In this document: piece after piece, positions 21,740 to 47,000 of the stretch
How positions within the stretch are numbered: the stretch's first letter is position 1
Layout: each line of letters begins with the position of its first letter
NCBI GenBank assembly: GCA_009760855.2
Contig: WPIO01000121.1
Location: 960,001 to 1,024,000, forward strand
DNA from: Cristatella mucedo
Lineage: Eukaryota > Bryozoa > Phylactolaemata > Cristatellidae
Direction of reading: 5' to 3'
DNA: 64,000 nt
Notes under the pieces: generated by a model
What the model was told of the DNA's origin: nothing
What the model saw: the letters and a program-made list of their open reading frames with translations, nothing else
Databases searched by the model: none
Made by a program: the position numbers and the translations under genes

Positions 21740-23530
21740 GGCTGTCATCAATCGCCCCCCTCTCCAGGTACCGAGTCTTCCGTTATCTCAGACTTCTCTG
21801 ATCTCATTTTGATTCTGCATGCAGGAAAGTGATCCTTACACATTATGGGCAATTTTAATATTCGTTTTGATGACAAAACCAAGAACTTAAGCCCCGAACA
21901 GCACATGCAGTGACTAACTTACTTTGTCTTGTGGTTGATGTGCATGACACCACTCCCAACAAAGGTTACACACTCGATCAAATATTCTCTCATAGCTACC
22001 GCCTATTAGTAACGAATTCTGCTCCTGCGTCTGATCGTGTGCGAATCTATAGTACAGTCTATCTACAGTGTTTGCCCTCCTCTGCGTCCAAGATCAACTG
22101 TAAATCACTGAACCTCAAGAAACTTGACATCGTCGCCGACCGCTCGAAAAAATCTTCGCTCCTGTTACTCAGTCGCCTTCCGACCTGTCACCATTCATAG
22201 AATGATTCAACACGACAGTAGCAGTCATGCTCGACAAGCTTGCACCTCTGACTATGCGCACTGGGCGGCCTCGCCCAGACGCCTGTGATGTACCTCAGAC
22301 ATTAAACTAGCTACGTCAACTAAGTACAAGCTTGTGAAAGCACACAAGTGATCGTAACTGACATCACCTGACGTCCTGACTTCCATCGTCAGGCTTACGA
22401 ATACCACTGTCGACGGTACCAATCGATCCTAGCAACGGCCAGGTATACCTTCTGTAGCAACGGCGTTGACTCACAGCTCCACGATGCTAAAATACTGCTA
22501 CTTACCATTAATCATTTCTTTAACCGCTCCCAGGTTAAATGCTTGCCTAGCGATCCTGGTGCTAACAAATGTGAAGCCCCTAGAAAGAGATCAAGCTCTC
22601 TGAGGGCGCTTTAGCAAGTGCATTATTACTATTATTATTATTAATCTAATTGGTCACTTCTCCATCTCACTTGTCATCAAGATAGACAAGATCAGAGGGA
22701 CCATCCCTAAAGTGGCACCATGCTCTCTGGAATCCTGTGCCTCAATAGAATAGTAACCCCACTATAGTAACTCCTCTCCCACAATTCCGTGCAGCACTCT
22801 TATTTCTACATTCAAGGAGGCCACGAGTGACCATATCCTGAAATTCATCTAATAAATCTAGTAAAAGAAGACTACTAGTCACTAGTAGAAAAAGAAACAC
22901 TATACCAAGAAAACTTACATGAGCAGCTTCCGCCCAGTCTTTCTTCTACCGCTCCAACCAATGACACTGCAATGAGTTGTGGCAGACCAGCAGAGCTCCA
23001 ACATTGAAACTTCTAAAGCAGGTAAGTTTGAGGCTGGCTTTGAAGCTAACCACTGCGAAGAGTCAGCATTTCTTAGGGTGTATAAGGACTATCTTAGGAA
23101 TGCTGATTTAGGCAAAGTATCTCTGCTTATTTTGCTTGGTCTTTAGGCAGCGTTTGCTACGACTGATGCACCAAGTCCTTCTTTTCTCGAGCGCCTCTCT
23201 TCTCGTCCGAGCTTCGCAGGCACTGCAGTGCAATGTTCCATATCTTATCTCAGTTTGAGGCTCCAGAATAGTGATGTGAACGGATAAAGGTCCTAAGAAG
23301 AACCGCTGAAGTACTGTTCGCTTGTACCCGTAAGGGTCTGCGCTCTTTGTCCTGTTCTTTTCCCCGTTTATTCTCTCCCTCTGCTTGCCCGTGTGATCGC
23401 CGAGCAGAAGCTACGCTTTCCCTTCTCTGCAAATGACACTCAGTCGTACCTTAGGTTCGATCCCAGCCAGCCCTCGAGCACGTCGAATTCTCTCAACTCC
23501 TGTTTTGGCTGTAAATCTTCACCGTTCGAG
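21740..23530 (+). mobile_element. Degenerate L2 copy (sense)
   Basis: Endonuclease/linker remnants such as DTTPNKGYTLDQIFSHSYR (about 21950) and CLPSSASKINCKSLNLKKLD (about 22070) are followed by a decayed RT region (AEFEANHC.. about 23030, FDPSQPSSTSNSLNS about 23458). Many stops and frameshifts. It is more diverged than the copies at 31.5 or 56 kb. Confidence 0.8.
22567..22650 (+). mobile_element. Nested L2 3' tail
   Basis: TGTGAAGCCCCTAGAAAGAG to GGGCGCTTTAGCAAGTGC then (ATT)n is inserted inside the coding body of the 21740-23530 L2 copy. Confidence 0.8.
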
Positions 23531-24153
23531 CTGGATTACGCTGTCAGTATAGATGCAAAGCTGGCGTTTCTCTATCGAGCATATTTACATGCATACGTGC
23601 AGCTCACGGCCAGTGGACTCGCTTCGCTAATTCATAATAGTTCGGTCGTGGAAGACAACGCTGCACCATCTTGCCGCTTGACAGGAGCTCGCCGTGTTGC
23701 CACGTGATGGAAGTACGCCATTTTGAGATGTGACAGACTTTCTCACTTAATTATATGCATATAAATATCCACGTGTATGTCAAAGAGCCAAGATCTGGCC
23801 TTTAATTTCATTTAAACACTTAGGAAATGCTCATGAAAAATCGTAAATGATATTGCCAATTCTACGCGGTCGCTGTTCCACGCATTATCAAGCGGGCAAG
23901 CGCGAGCCGGCGGCTCTTTGCAGCCCTTTGACAGATGCTGCGACGCTATCGTACTCTTTATGTCTACCTTTCCTAAAGCCAAATTTATGCGAATGAATAG
24001 AGCCACAGAATGGTAAGCGACCAACTTCCGGTCCACGACCAACTTTCAGTGACTCGGCGACTCACTTGCCCGGCGGTGATTGGTTTTCATAGGAGCGGAA
24101 CCAGAGCTGACCAATGAGAAAGAACGAGTGCACGGTCGGCGTAACTTTCGGTA
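23531..24153. other. Intergenic, no recognised feature
   Basis: Unique-looking sequence after the L2 copy. I see no exon or RNA gene. Confidence 0.45.
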
Positions 24154-24240
24154 GCACGCTTCACGCCGCTGTCAGCGACCTCTTGATGAGAGACGACAGC
24201 GGACCGGAGATAAAGAGGTAGATAGATAGATAGAGAGAGT

Positions 24241-24274
<34 letters not shown>

Positions 24275-24430
24275 GGTAGAGAGAGTTAGAGAGCCTGGTA
24301 TCTGCTGCTTCGCCGAGCCGAGCCGACCTTTCGTCGGATTTTTCCGAGTAACTTCTTCATCGGCTCTATGCTTAGAATGATGACCTGCGATGAACGCCCG
24401 CAGCTGTTGAGGGCATTTAGAAAAACGCGA
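24154..24430. repeat. Long direct repeat, copy 1
   Basis: It starts TTCACGCCGCTGTCAGCGAC, passes through a GA/GACA microsatellite and GAGCCTGGTATCTGC, and ends near GGGCATT. The same order recurs at 25547-25855. Confidence 0.85.
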
Positions 24431-24739
24431 GCAAAAAGTAGAAACATCACCGAAAACATCACCAGAAATATCACCGGAATCCACTGGCTCCCGCACTTTG
24501 GTACTTCCGCTTCGGTGAAGTCGCTCATTTTACTCAGCGGATCAACTGAGTAGCCCTGAATTTGCTTCAAGGTCTCTCCGTTCAAGGTCATTGCGCCAAA
24601 GTTTTCTCGCGGATCTGAGCCAATCAGAGCCAAGGTCCCGCAGATTGGCGCCGTCTGTCGTCAGCTGAGTTAAATGTGGGCACGACGACATCACCAGGCT
24701 CCTGTTGCGGCCTTTGATGGCTTCGATGCTGCTGCCTCA

Positions 24740-25530
24740 GCACCAGGCTGTCATCAATCGCCCCCTCTCCAGGTACCGAGTCCTCCGTAATCTCAGACTT
24801 CTCTGATTTCACTTTGATTCTGCGTGCAGGATAGTGATCCTTCCACATTGTGGGCGATTTTAACAATCATTTTGACGACTCAACCCATGCCTTAAGTGTC
24901 ATATATCTCATACAGTGACTGAATGATTTTCTCTTGTGGCTAATGTGCACGAAGCCACTCCCAACAAAGGTTAAACATTCGATCAAATATTCTCTCGCAA
25001 GTGTGTGCTATCGCCTTTTAGTTACAAGTTATGCTCCCGCATCTGATCGTGTGCGAATAGAGTTCAGTCTGTGTACAGTATTTGCCCTCCTCTGCGTCCA
25101 AGAACAAATGTAAATCATAAAAACTTGACATCGTCGCTGTCCGCCCGAAATAATCTTCTTCACCCCAGTTGTTCAGTCACCTTCCGACCTGTGAATAAAA
25201 TTAATCAATAAAATTGTACAAGACACTAGCTGACACTTCTGACTATGCGCACTGAGCGGCCTCGTCCAGATGCAGACGTGAAACAAGCTAAGTTCAACTA
25301 AGCTCAAGCTTGTGAAAGCATGCAAGAGATCAGAACCGACGTTCACCGTCAGGCTTACGAATACCAGTGTAGATTGTACCAATTTGTAGATTGTACCAAT
25401 CGATTGTAGTAACGGCCAGGTCAAGCTTCCATAACAATAGCGTTGACTCACTTAACGCCGCATTAAGTCACAGCTCCTCGATCCTACAATGCTGCTGCTT
25501 ACCATTAATTATTTCTTTAACCGCTCCCTG
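24740..25530 (+). mobile_element. Degenerate L2 fragment (sense)
   Basis: It matches the 21740-22500 copy (TCTCCAGGTACCGAGTC, CCACTCCCAACAAAGGTTA, TGTCGCTGTCCGCCCGAAA) with many indels. It represents the endonuclease to linker part of the element. Confidence 0.75.
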
Positions 25531-25546
25531 TCTTGTATCTGGCTAC

Positions 25547-25855
25547 TTCACGCCGCTGTCAGCGACCTCTTGATGAGAGACGACAGCGGACAGGAGATAA
25601 AGAGGTAGATAGAGAAAGAGAGAGAGGGAGAGAGAAAGAGAGAGCAAGGAGAGAAAGAGAGAAAGTGAGAGAGAGAGAGAGAGAGAGAAAGTGAGAGAGA
25701 GAGAGAGTGAGAGAGAGAAAGAGCCTGGTATCTGTTGCCTCGACGAGCTTTCATTTGCCTTTTCCGAGTAGCGCCTTCATTGGTTCTATGCTTAGATCGA
25801 GGACTTGCTGTGAACGCGCGCCGCTGCGGGCATTCGGTGAAATTTGGGCGTCGCT
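25547..25855. repeat. Long direct repeat, copy 2
   Basis: Same block order as 24154-24430, with a longer GA tract (25612-25722). The 1.39-kb period includes the degenerate L2 fragment. Confidence 0.85.
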
Positions 25856-26796
25856 CGCCACTCGTCGCTCACCTCTGTCCCCGAAGCAGGTGCCGCCGCC
25901 ACCGCCGCGGCTACTGCTTTAGTCAAACGCCCGACGCGCCATCGGGGCGGCCGCTCTGAGCCCTCGCCGCTTGCCAGCGCCGCTCGGCGGTTCGAAGCTG
26001 CAGCTATCGAGTCGTGACAGCGAGTGCGGCAGCGACAGAGCAACGTGTCGAAAGTTTTCGCGTAAGTTTTTGTCGTAAGTTTTTGTCGTAAGTATTCGCG
26101 CTTCTCCTCGACGCTGGCTCGGCGCGGCCGCGTCCGCCGTGTCGTCTGCTGCCGCGTTGCGGCTGGTGTCTCGCCCACGTCATCGCCACTTCTGACGGGC
26201 GTCTCGGGAGAGAGAACTCGCGGTCCGCGGATCCGGCAGGAACCTAGGATTCTAGGATGCAGGCTCAGCAGACAGGATCTTTGGTGTAGGATACCGAATC
26301 TGGGTTCCGGGTTCGTGAGAACGCGCACGAAATGAAATGACTCGATCACCACTGCTAATCCAGAAGCCACTCGCAGAGGCTCAGGAGCGACCAACGGATT
26401 GCAAGACTCGCAGTCCGCTCCCCCATCCGCGCCCCGAGGGAAGCAGAGCGCCATCTGTCCCTGCGCCCCCTGGGAAGCAGATCGGGCTGCCATCGGGCTG
26501 GTCGCCCGAGGGCAGGTGCTGCCGATCGCCGACAGTAGACCGCCGCCGCTGCTCGCGATCGGCGACGTGGCAGCAGCGGCCCTTGACTGGCGACTAGCTT
26601 TTCGGGGGGGAGGCGCGCGCGCCGCAGCCCCGATCGCACAGCGGCCGCCGTCAGAGAACGCGCGGCATCGCCGGGTGCGCTGCCGCGCGATTGCGAGGTC
26701 GCCGCTACCGCCGCGAGGTGTATGACGCCGATGCGCGGGCACGCGCTCGCGCGCAGGAGCGCCGGCAGGTGAAGCGGCCGAGCAGACTTCAGTGCC
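25856..26796 (+). promoter_or_regulatory. GC-rich 5' region of AADC-B
   Basis: CpG-rich sequence leads to the AADC-B start codon at 26797. A GTAAGTTTTTGTC repeat lies at about 26060-26090. It is likely promoter plus 5' UTR by position and composition only. No TATA box or initiator is clear. Confidence 0.45.
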
Positions 26797-39920
<13,124 letters not shown>

Positions 39921-40041
39921 CCCGCGCGGCGGTCATCTGGCTGGATCGCGATCTGCAGATACAATTACCCTTGCATCTCTCTGTCTCCTTCGATCGTCCT
40001 GTCTGTCCGCCTAACTTTTTTCTCTTTTTTTTCCTCATTTT

Positions 40042-40081
<40 letters not shown>

Positions 40082-42754
40082 TGAATGCGCAGTATATACG
40101 TACGTCATTAAGTAATCTTTTAGTCTCTATTTTCGTCCGAACTTGCCGTTTCTATTTCTGCTGCACGAGTCCCTCGCAAAAAGAAGCTGCTGTCGCATTT
40201 CACTCCACAGCGTCATTCTTACGCTGCATTTTCCTCGCTCGATCGCTCAATCCTGATTACATGTATGGCATAATGATAAATACATATATATATGTATTTA
40301 TTTATTTAAACTACCAACATGAAATAATAAAAATGGGAAAGGACAATTAAGAAAGCTTTCACTTTGGATTTAGTATGCGTCCTAAACGTTTCCTTCTCGG
40401 CATTTTGTCTCTTTGGGTCTTTCACTAATCAGTTTTTGAGCCCAGAAGTCCGCTTCGGAATTTATTTCCATCCGCCGCTACGACAATACTCTGGAGTCTC
40501 CCAATTAGATGAATGTGAATGTGAATGTATCTCCATCTGTAGTTCCACAAGGTCACGAAGACTATGTAGGTCACGAAGACTATGTAGGTCACGAAGACTA
40601 TGTAGGTCACGAAGACTATGTAGGTCACGAAGACTATGTGGGGGTTCGGCTGGAAAGCTGACTATAGCGCACTGAAAGCACAAGCGGCTTTTCATACGCA
40701 TTCGGTAGCCAACAGACTTCGTCTCAAGCGACAAAGGGAAATTGAGAAGCATAGATGAGACGGGACTGCAAGCCGCAGTCAAGAAAGTGAGTAGCATGAA
40801 AGCAGCAGCTCAGGCCGGCTAGAAAGGATGTGCCACTGTGGGCATCAGTAGAGTAAACGTGCTCCACATCAGAGGGCCGGGTCAAAAACAGAAATCAATG
40901 GGTAGTAACGCCGAATAAATGTTAGCAGATTCAACAGCCTCGTTTGCATAGTGGCAGGAGAGCCATAAAGTTTATCGTCACATCCTGCAGTTCAGTTGGC
41001 AACAAAGGGTCGCCCAACTGCAGACCTTGAATCTCGACAGCCTCGGTCGCGAAGAGCGAGCACTATACCTCCTGGCCTCTTAAGGCCCGCAATCATCCAT
41101 AATTCAGCGGCTACCGCCGCCCCCCCCCCAGTAGAGATTAAGTGCCGCTAAATGGCAAAAGCATCAAGCCGCATTACTGCTGCTGCTGCTGCTGCTTCTG
41201 TGCGGCTATCGTGCCGTACCGAACGTTAGTGAGCAGTACCCGCCAATTGGCCGCCTCCTCCATCCCTTTTCGCATAGCTTGCCTTCCTTGCCTCTTCCTT
41301 CTCTATCCTTCCTTCTCCCTTCCTGCGTGAGTATACTTTCTTCCGTCCTCAGCTGAAGGCGCTCTGAAAGCACTATTCGCTGTACCTCTACCTCTGACGT
41401 CTTGGCTGCTGGTCGAATCGTGTCGCAAACAGTCCGTCCATGAGGCTCGGGCATCACCTTAAGCGTGGCCACTCGCGTCCTCGCCCTATCTACTACGGTT
41501 ACTATGGTTACTACTACGGTTGCTATGGTTACTACCAACTGTTACTACTACGTAGGTTTGTCGTAGCTTTTCAGAGCTCTTTTATAAATAGCCATTGATG
41601 AAAAGAGCTATGACAAACAGCGTGTACACTACGAATGCGCATACGCTAACAACTATTGTCGTTAGCGTTCGATGGGCAGGTCAACTACTAGAAATCCACC
41701 AATGCGGCTCACCGTCAGCCAGACACGAACACGCCTAGAGGCAGTCCCGTCTGCTGATGACGGATGCATCGTTAGCTGAGTCTTATGCGACAGGCAATCG
41801 CGTCCTCATGCGATTTTATCCCAGCAATCCGGCCCTCGGGTGACGCACATTGTGGGATCAGTATTCCCAACCTAGGCGATCGCCTTCCGTCCCAGCGAGA
41901 TATTGGTGCAGGGCACTCCTCGGAGTTTCTTTGGCCAATTTCCGGTGGCTATTAATTGGCTGAATTTTCGAGAAATGCGCTCCTCGTCCGGGGTCGTTAC
42001 AATTCACGAGAACATCTCGCTTGCCCTGGTCTGAGAGCTGCGGTGACCCCTGGTGTGAACCGGCTTTGAACTTTGAACTACCTACGTCGCTAAAGGAAGT
42101 GCTAACTTCTGCAGCGAGCCAAAATCCTGACCGAACGCCGTCGCTTTAGGCCTTCTCGCTCTGGTCGGTGCTCGATTCAGCTGCTGGACAGCCGCGGTCC
42201 CATCTCTCCGCTTCCACTTCGGCGCACTGCGGCTATATCAAGTTCCCCGACTACTTGTTTAATGATACGGGTCTCCAGGAAGTTGCAGATTGCCGGCTGC
42301 ATTAATTGAGTGGAAGTTCTTACAACAGACTTGGCAGCCGCTGCTGGGGGCGATTGCAGCTGCATCGGCTAATGAGGTTATTTTTTACCGCCAAGTTACT
42401 TGGTGCCGATTGGGCAGCGGTTCGAGCAGCCGGCGAGTTGCTCTCGATTGCGATACGAGCGGACGAGTAGCGGCGGCGGCGGCGGCGGCGGAGATCTGGC
42501 ACATCGTCGAGCTGCTCTCGATTGGGAGCTCGTATTATTTCAATTTCGTCGGCGAATCAAACGGATGGATCCGTCAGGGATCGCTCACCTCATAGACCGC
42601 GGAGGTTGGATGAGCGGCGGCGAGGATGCTCTATTTTGGTAATCTGTGCGAATCTGACGATGAATATGCGCAGTCGAGGCGTGAGAGACACGAGAGACAG
42701 TGTTGGCGCAAGGCATGAGACGAGACAGTGCTAAAAGTGTCGAACGCGTAAAAC
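39921..42754. other. AADC-B to MCT-D intergenic region, no recognised gene
   Basis: It contains (TA)n at 40047-40080, the 18-bp repeat at 40550-40639, a C9 run near 41120, (CTG)n at about 41178-41195, TACTACGGTTAC repeats at 41490-41545 and an imperfect inverted repeat around 41553-41620 (AGCTCTTTT/AAAAGAGCT core). I see no exon or RNA gene. Confidence 0.5.
40550..40639. repeat. 18-bp tandem repeat, 5 copies
   Basis: The unit AGGTCACGAAGACTATGT is repeated identically five times. AGGTCA is a nuclear-receptor half-site sequence. Confidence 0.96.
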
Positions 42755-42850
42755 TCAGCGGCTAAAGCGCCGGCGATCTCTTCATTCGAAGCGCGCGGCG
42801 CCTAGAAAGAGATTCGGTTCTCCGAGCATGCCATTCAAATGTACCATTAT
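42755..42850 (+). mobile_element. Diverged L2 3' tail (sense)
   Basis: GCGCGGCGCCTAGAAAGAGATTC.. then CATTATTATC matches the L2 terminal hairpin. Confidence 0.6.
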
Positions 42851-42950
42851 TATCTGTCAAGACAACTGCGTGCATGCGAAAGGCACGTGGAGCACGAGCG
42901 ATATCGGAATATAACATATATAAATATATATATATGTATATATATCCGAT

Positions 42951-43567
42951 CCAAAGTCGGGCGGCGCCGTTCCTCTGCCACACCGTCGTCGCTGGGTGTC
43001 AAATCGGCGCACGCGTCAGTCTGAAAATGACGATATCCGCTCGCCTACCGACTCTTCCAGCCGTTTCAATTCCAGTTTACCGCCAGGCGGCGGTCTATCC
43101 ATCTGAGGCCAGCCAGGGCAACGTGCGGTCTTTTAGCCACACCGAGCGCAGCGATCTCCAGCTGACTGACGCTCGCGTGCGATGTGCCCCGGTGTGCGTT
43201 TGCCCCTTCGCGCCTGCCGCGCGAGCTCGCGCCGCCGCCGACAAGAGCTGCTCGCGCCGCGGGCTCTCGACGGCTGCAGCGGCGAACCCGGAAGTTGCGG
43301 CTTTCTCGTTCGCCGCGGCTGCGCCGATTCGACAGCACCGCCGCGCCGACGGCGATTTGGCCTTTGGATGCAAAGCAAATCGCTCGTTCGCCATTCCGAC
43401 GCTGACCGACCCGGGTCGGGTTACACGTGCGGGGCCGCGCGGGGCCGCAAGCGCTGGCTCAACCGAGAGAGAGCGCGGCGGCGGCGGCGGCGGCGGCGGC
43501 TGTGCGGCGACGCCCAAGCCTCGACCTCATTCGCCTCGGCGGCGGCTGCGACGACGACGACGACGAC
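42951..43567 (+). promoter_or_regulatory. GC-rich 5' region of MCT-D
   Basis: CpG-dense sequence ends in a (GAC)n run just before the MCT-D start codon. The GGCGGCGGC run at 43478-43500 is a simple repeat. By position it is promoter and/or 5' UTR. Confidence 0.45.
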
Positions 43568-43781
43568 ATGCTTTGGCGATGGAAGCCGCCGCGGAAGGAC
43601 TGCGCGTTCAGCTGGCTCGTGGCGGCGGCGTCGTTTCTCTCGCTCTTCCTCAGCCTCGGCTTGTCGCACGGCACGATCGGCGTCATGACGCTCGCGATTG
43701 GCGCTCGATTCGGCGGCTCGGCGTCGGAGGAGAGTCTGGCCTGGATTGGCGCCGTGCGCATGTGCTTCATGTTCTGCACCG
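43568..43781 (+). CDS. MCT-D exon 1
   Basis: It encodes TM1 and the start of TM2, ending FMFCTG in phase 1 at GTACGT. Its length is 214 bp against 211 bp in MCT-C. Confidence 0.9.
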
Positions 43782-44028
43782 GTACGTGCGACGCCGCAGC
43801 CGCCGCCGCCGCCGCCTCAGGCCGCCGCCGAGCAAACCCCCCTCCCCCTTCCCCTTCCCCGCTCGCGAGCCGCACACGCACGGACGCTCGCCGAACGACG
43901 CCCGCCGCCGGCTGGGCTTCCGGAGGTGCGGACGCCGGAAGCGCTGCGGCAGCGGCGCCTCCGTCGCTCAAGCGTTCGCAGGTGCCAAACAGCCCGCAGC
44001 GGCATGAGCCTCGAGTGAGCATCATTGA

Positions 44029-44090
<62 letters not shown>

Positions 44091-47000
44091 AGCAGCGGCG
44101 GCGGCCTCCGACGCGCATTCGCTCTCCGCATACGGGGGCGCAGCAAAGCTCGCGCGTGAGCGCGCCACGGAGCGCTCGCTCGCTCGCTGCGTTTGACTGG
44201 GAGAGCAGCGTTTGCGATGCTGCGGCGGCGGTGAAGTAGCGACGCCTAATTAGACGGCGCCGCCGCCCGTCGGCGTCAACGGTCTAATTAGGCGTCGTGC
44301 AGCCGCTGCCGCCGCCCCCGCCGCTCTCGAAGCTGCGCTAGCGCGCCCCCCCCCCCCCCCCCCCGAGTGCGGCGTGCTAAGGCTGCGCCCGACGAGCTCG
44401 CAGAGCGATGACTCTGACCGACATCTGACCAATCTCTGACCACTGTTTGATCGACGTCCGACCGACGTCTGTTCGATCTCTGACCGATGTCTGACCGAAG
44501 TCTGACCGAAGTCTGACCGATGTCTGACCGATCTCTGATCGATGTCTGACCGATCTCTGACCTATGCCTGACCGATCTCTGACCGATTCTCTCTCTATCC
44601 TTACGCCTAGGCGTCGGCTGGTCGGCGCTCGTCGCCAAAGTCGGCAGCCGGCCCGTCCAGATGGCCGGCAGCGTCGTGCTGACGGCGGCCGTAGGCGTGT
44701 CGACGCTGGCCACCGAGGTGTGGCACCTGTACGTCACGTACGGCGCGCTCACCGGCGTCGGCCTGTCGCTCGTCTTCACCGCCTCGTCCGTGGCCGTCGA
44801 CGGCCACTTTGAGCGCTACCTGCACGTCGCGCTGCCCCTGTCGCAGCTCGGCGGCACGGTGGGCTACTGCGTGTTTCCGGCGGCGACCGACCGCATGCTG
44901 GCGAGCATCGGCCTCGAGGCGAGCCTCTACGTCTTCTGCGGCCTCGCCGTCCTGCCCGGGCTGCTCGCCTTGACCTTCACCGGCGGCGTCCGGCAGCCGC
45001 CGCAGCAGGCGCCGCCGCAGGTGAAGGTCAAGCCGCCGCCGGCGGCAGCGGCCAACGACGACGCTTGCCGCCTTCGGGAGCTCCGATCGGCGGCCGGCGG
45101 CGTCGAGGCTCTCGAGGCCGTCCCCGCCGCAGCCGCCGTTGAATCCGACGCCGCCGCCGCCGCCGCTGCCGTCGACGACGCAGTACCGCCGGCGGCGGCG
45201 GCGGCCGTCGAAAGGACGCAGTGGCAACGCATCAGGGCATTGCTCGCCGTCGGCGACACGTGGCTGGAGCTGGCCAACTTCTTCGGCATGCAGTACACCT
45301 CGTCGACCGTTTTCGTCCTGCTGCCGAGCGTCGTCGCCGACGCCGGCGGCGTTTCCGCCGACGAAGCGGCCGTCTGCGTGACCGTCTTCGGCGCGGCGAA
45401 CGTGGCCGGTCACCTGGTGACCACGTTCGCCGCCCTGCGGACGTACAATCGTCTGCTGCTGTTCGCCGTCGCGTGCGTCCTGTTCGGCTGCAGCTCGACG
45501 GCGTTCGTCGCCGCGGCCGCGTCCACGAGCGCCCTCTACTCGCTGTGCGCTCTCGGCGGCTTCTGGTTCGGCCTGGTGCTCGGCCTGCTGATGAGCGTCA
45601 TCCACCATTTCAGCGGACCTTCCGGTGGGCGGCTGACCGATCTGTTCGGTCTGTCGACGCTGGCGGCAGGTCTCGGAGGCCTGGCCGGACCGAGCGTCAC
45701 AGGTGAGGACTCGGCGCGCCTGAGTCGGCGACAGCCGGCGCGCCCGATCGCTCGCTCGCCAGCGCGCCTGGCTCACTGGCCGCGGCCTTCGCGCGCGCTC
45801 TCCGCTGGGTCTCCTCGCCCCTTTCGCGAGAGCAGAAGAGCAGACTCTTGCCCCCTCCGCGGAGAAGAGGGAGTGGTGTAAGAGGCCAGTGTCGCCGCGC
45901 CCGCCGCATGCCCCGACCGACTTGAGAAGTTGGCGGCGCAGCCTGAGCCGACGGCTGCGATGCCGACGACGAAGGCTTCGCGGTTTCGTGCAGTCGAAGT
46001 ACGTCATTCACACTCGCGAACCATTCGATTCGTCGTGCTAACCCGCACCGTCGTCGATCCGTCGCGATGCGCATCCGTACGGAGTCAGTAGAGCGATTAT
46101 TAACGCGGCGCACCGCAGACTGGTCAGAGTGCCGTCCTCCGCCGGCGACGGCAAAGTGGCCTGAGGTGGCTCACGGCGGCGAGGCACCGGCGCAGAACCG
46201 GAGCCGAAAACCTTCCTTTCCGAAACCTTCCAGTCGGGCTGGTCGGTTCAGAAAAGCTAGCCAACCATTTGCGAAGTCCGGAAACCGCCCAGACGATATG
46301 CAGTCGTCAGTTGAGGCTGCACCGGAAGCGGAACCGGAAACAACAGGCTATATTCAGTCGCCCCGTAAGTAGCCCGTCGCACGCAGCCCGTCGAGGATTG
46401 GCCATCAATCGCTCAAGCTTAAGGCTGATTTCCTAAGTCGGGTTTACTTCTACCGACTTTACTTCTTCGCAACATCGATTTTACTCCTCGCTAGAGTATT
46501 TACACGGGCTGCACCAGTTCAGTTTCGGCCTCGGGCGCGTCTGTGGACGGTGAAACTTGACCCGAAGAGTCTCGCTCTTTCGCTTAAAGACCATTGGCCG
46601 GCGCGGATGCTTTTGCTCTGCATGTCTGAGACTGCGGAACTCACTTCCACAATTTGGACGCAAAGACACTTTCTCTCCGGCTGCCCTGCCCTGCGGTGCA
46701 TCATTGACTGCCGTGCGCAGCCGCTTCTTTCACGCTGCTCAAACTACTTCAACCGCCATCCTGACTTAGCTACAACAATAATAATAATAATAATAATAAT
46801 CACAGCAGTAATATGTTTTACGTGGTGCTCTCTGATGACTCAATCTCTTTCTAGGAACTTTAAAGCGATCTTCATTTTCTCTTCGCTGCACGAGATGACG
46901 TGCGACGTTTCGCTGGCCAACGTTTTAACGTTGCTAGGCACGTTTAGGCATGCGGTAGGCAACTTCGCCTACCGCATGCCTGGCGAAAACCGCTCGAGCT

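Noticed and set aside
43427-44092. 221-codon frame running from MCT-D exon 1 into a poly-Pro stretch
   Set aside because: It reads through the exon 1 donor into intron 1 and (CCG)n. The spliced frame matches MCT-C instead.
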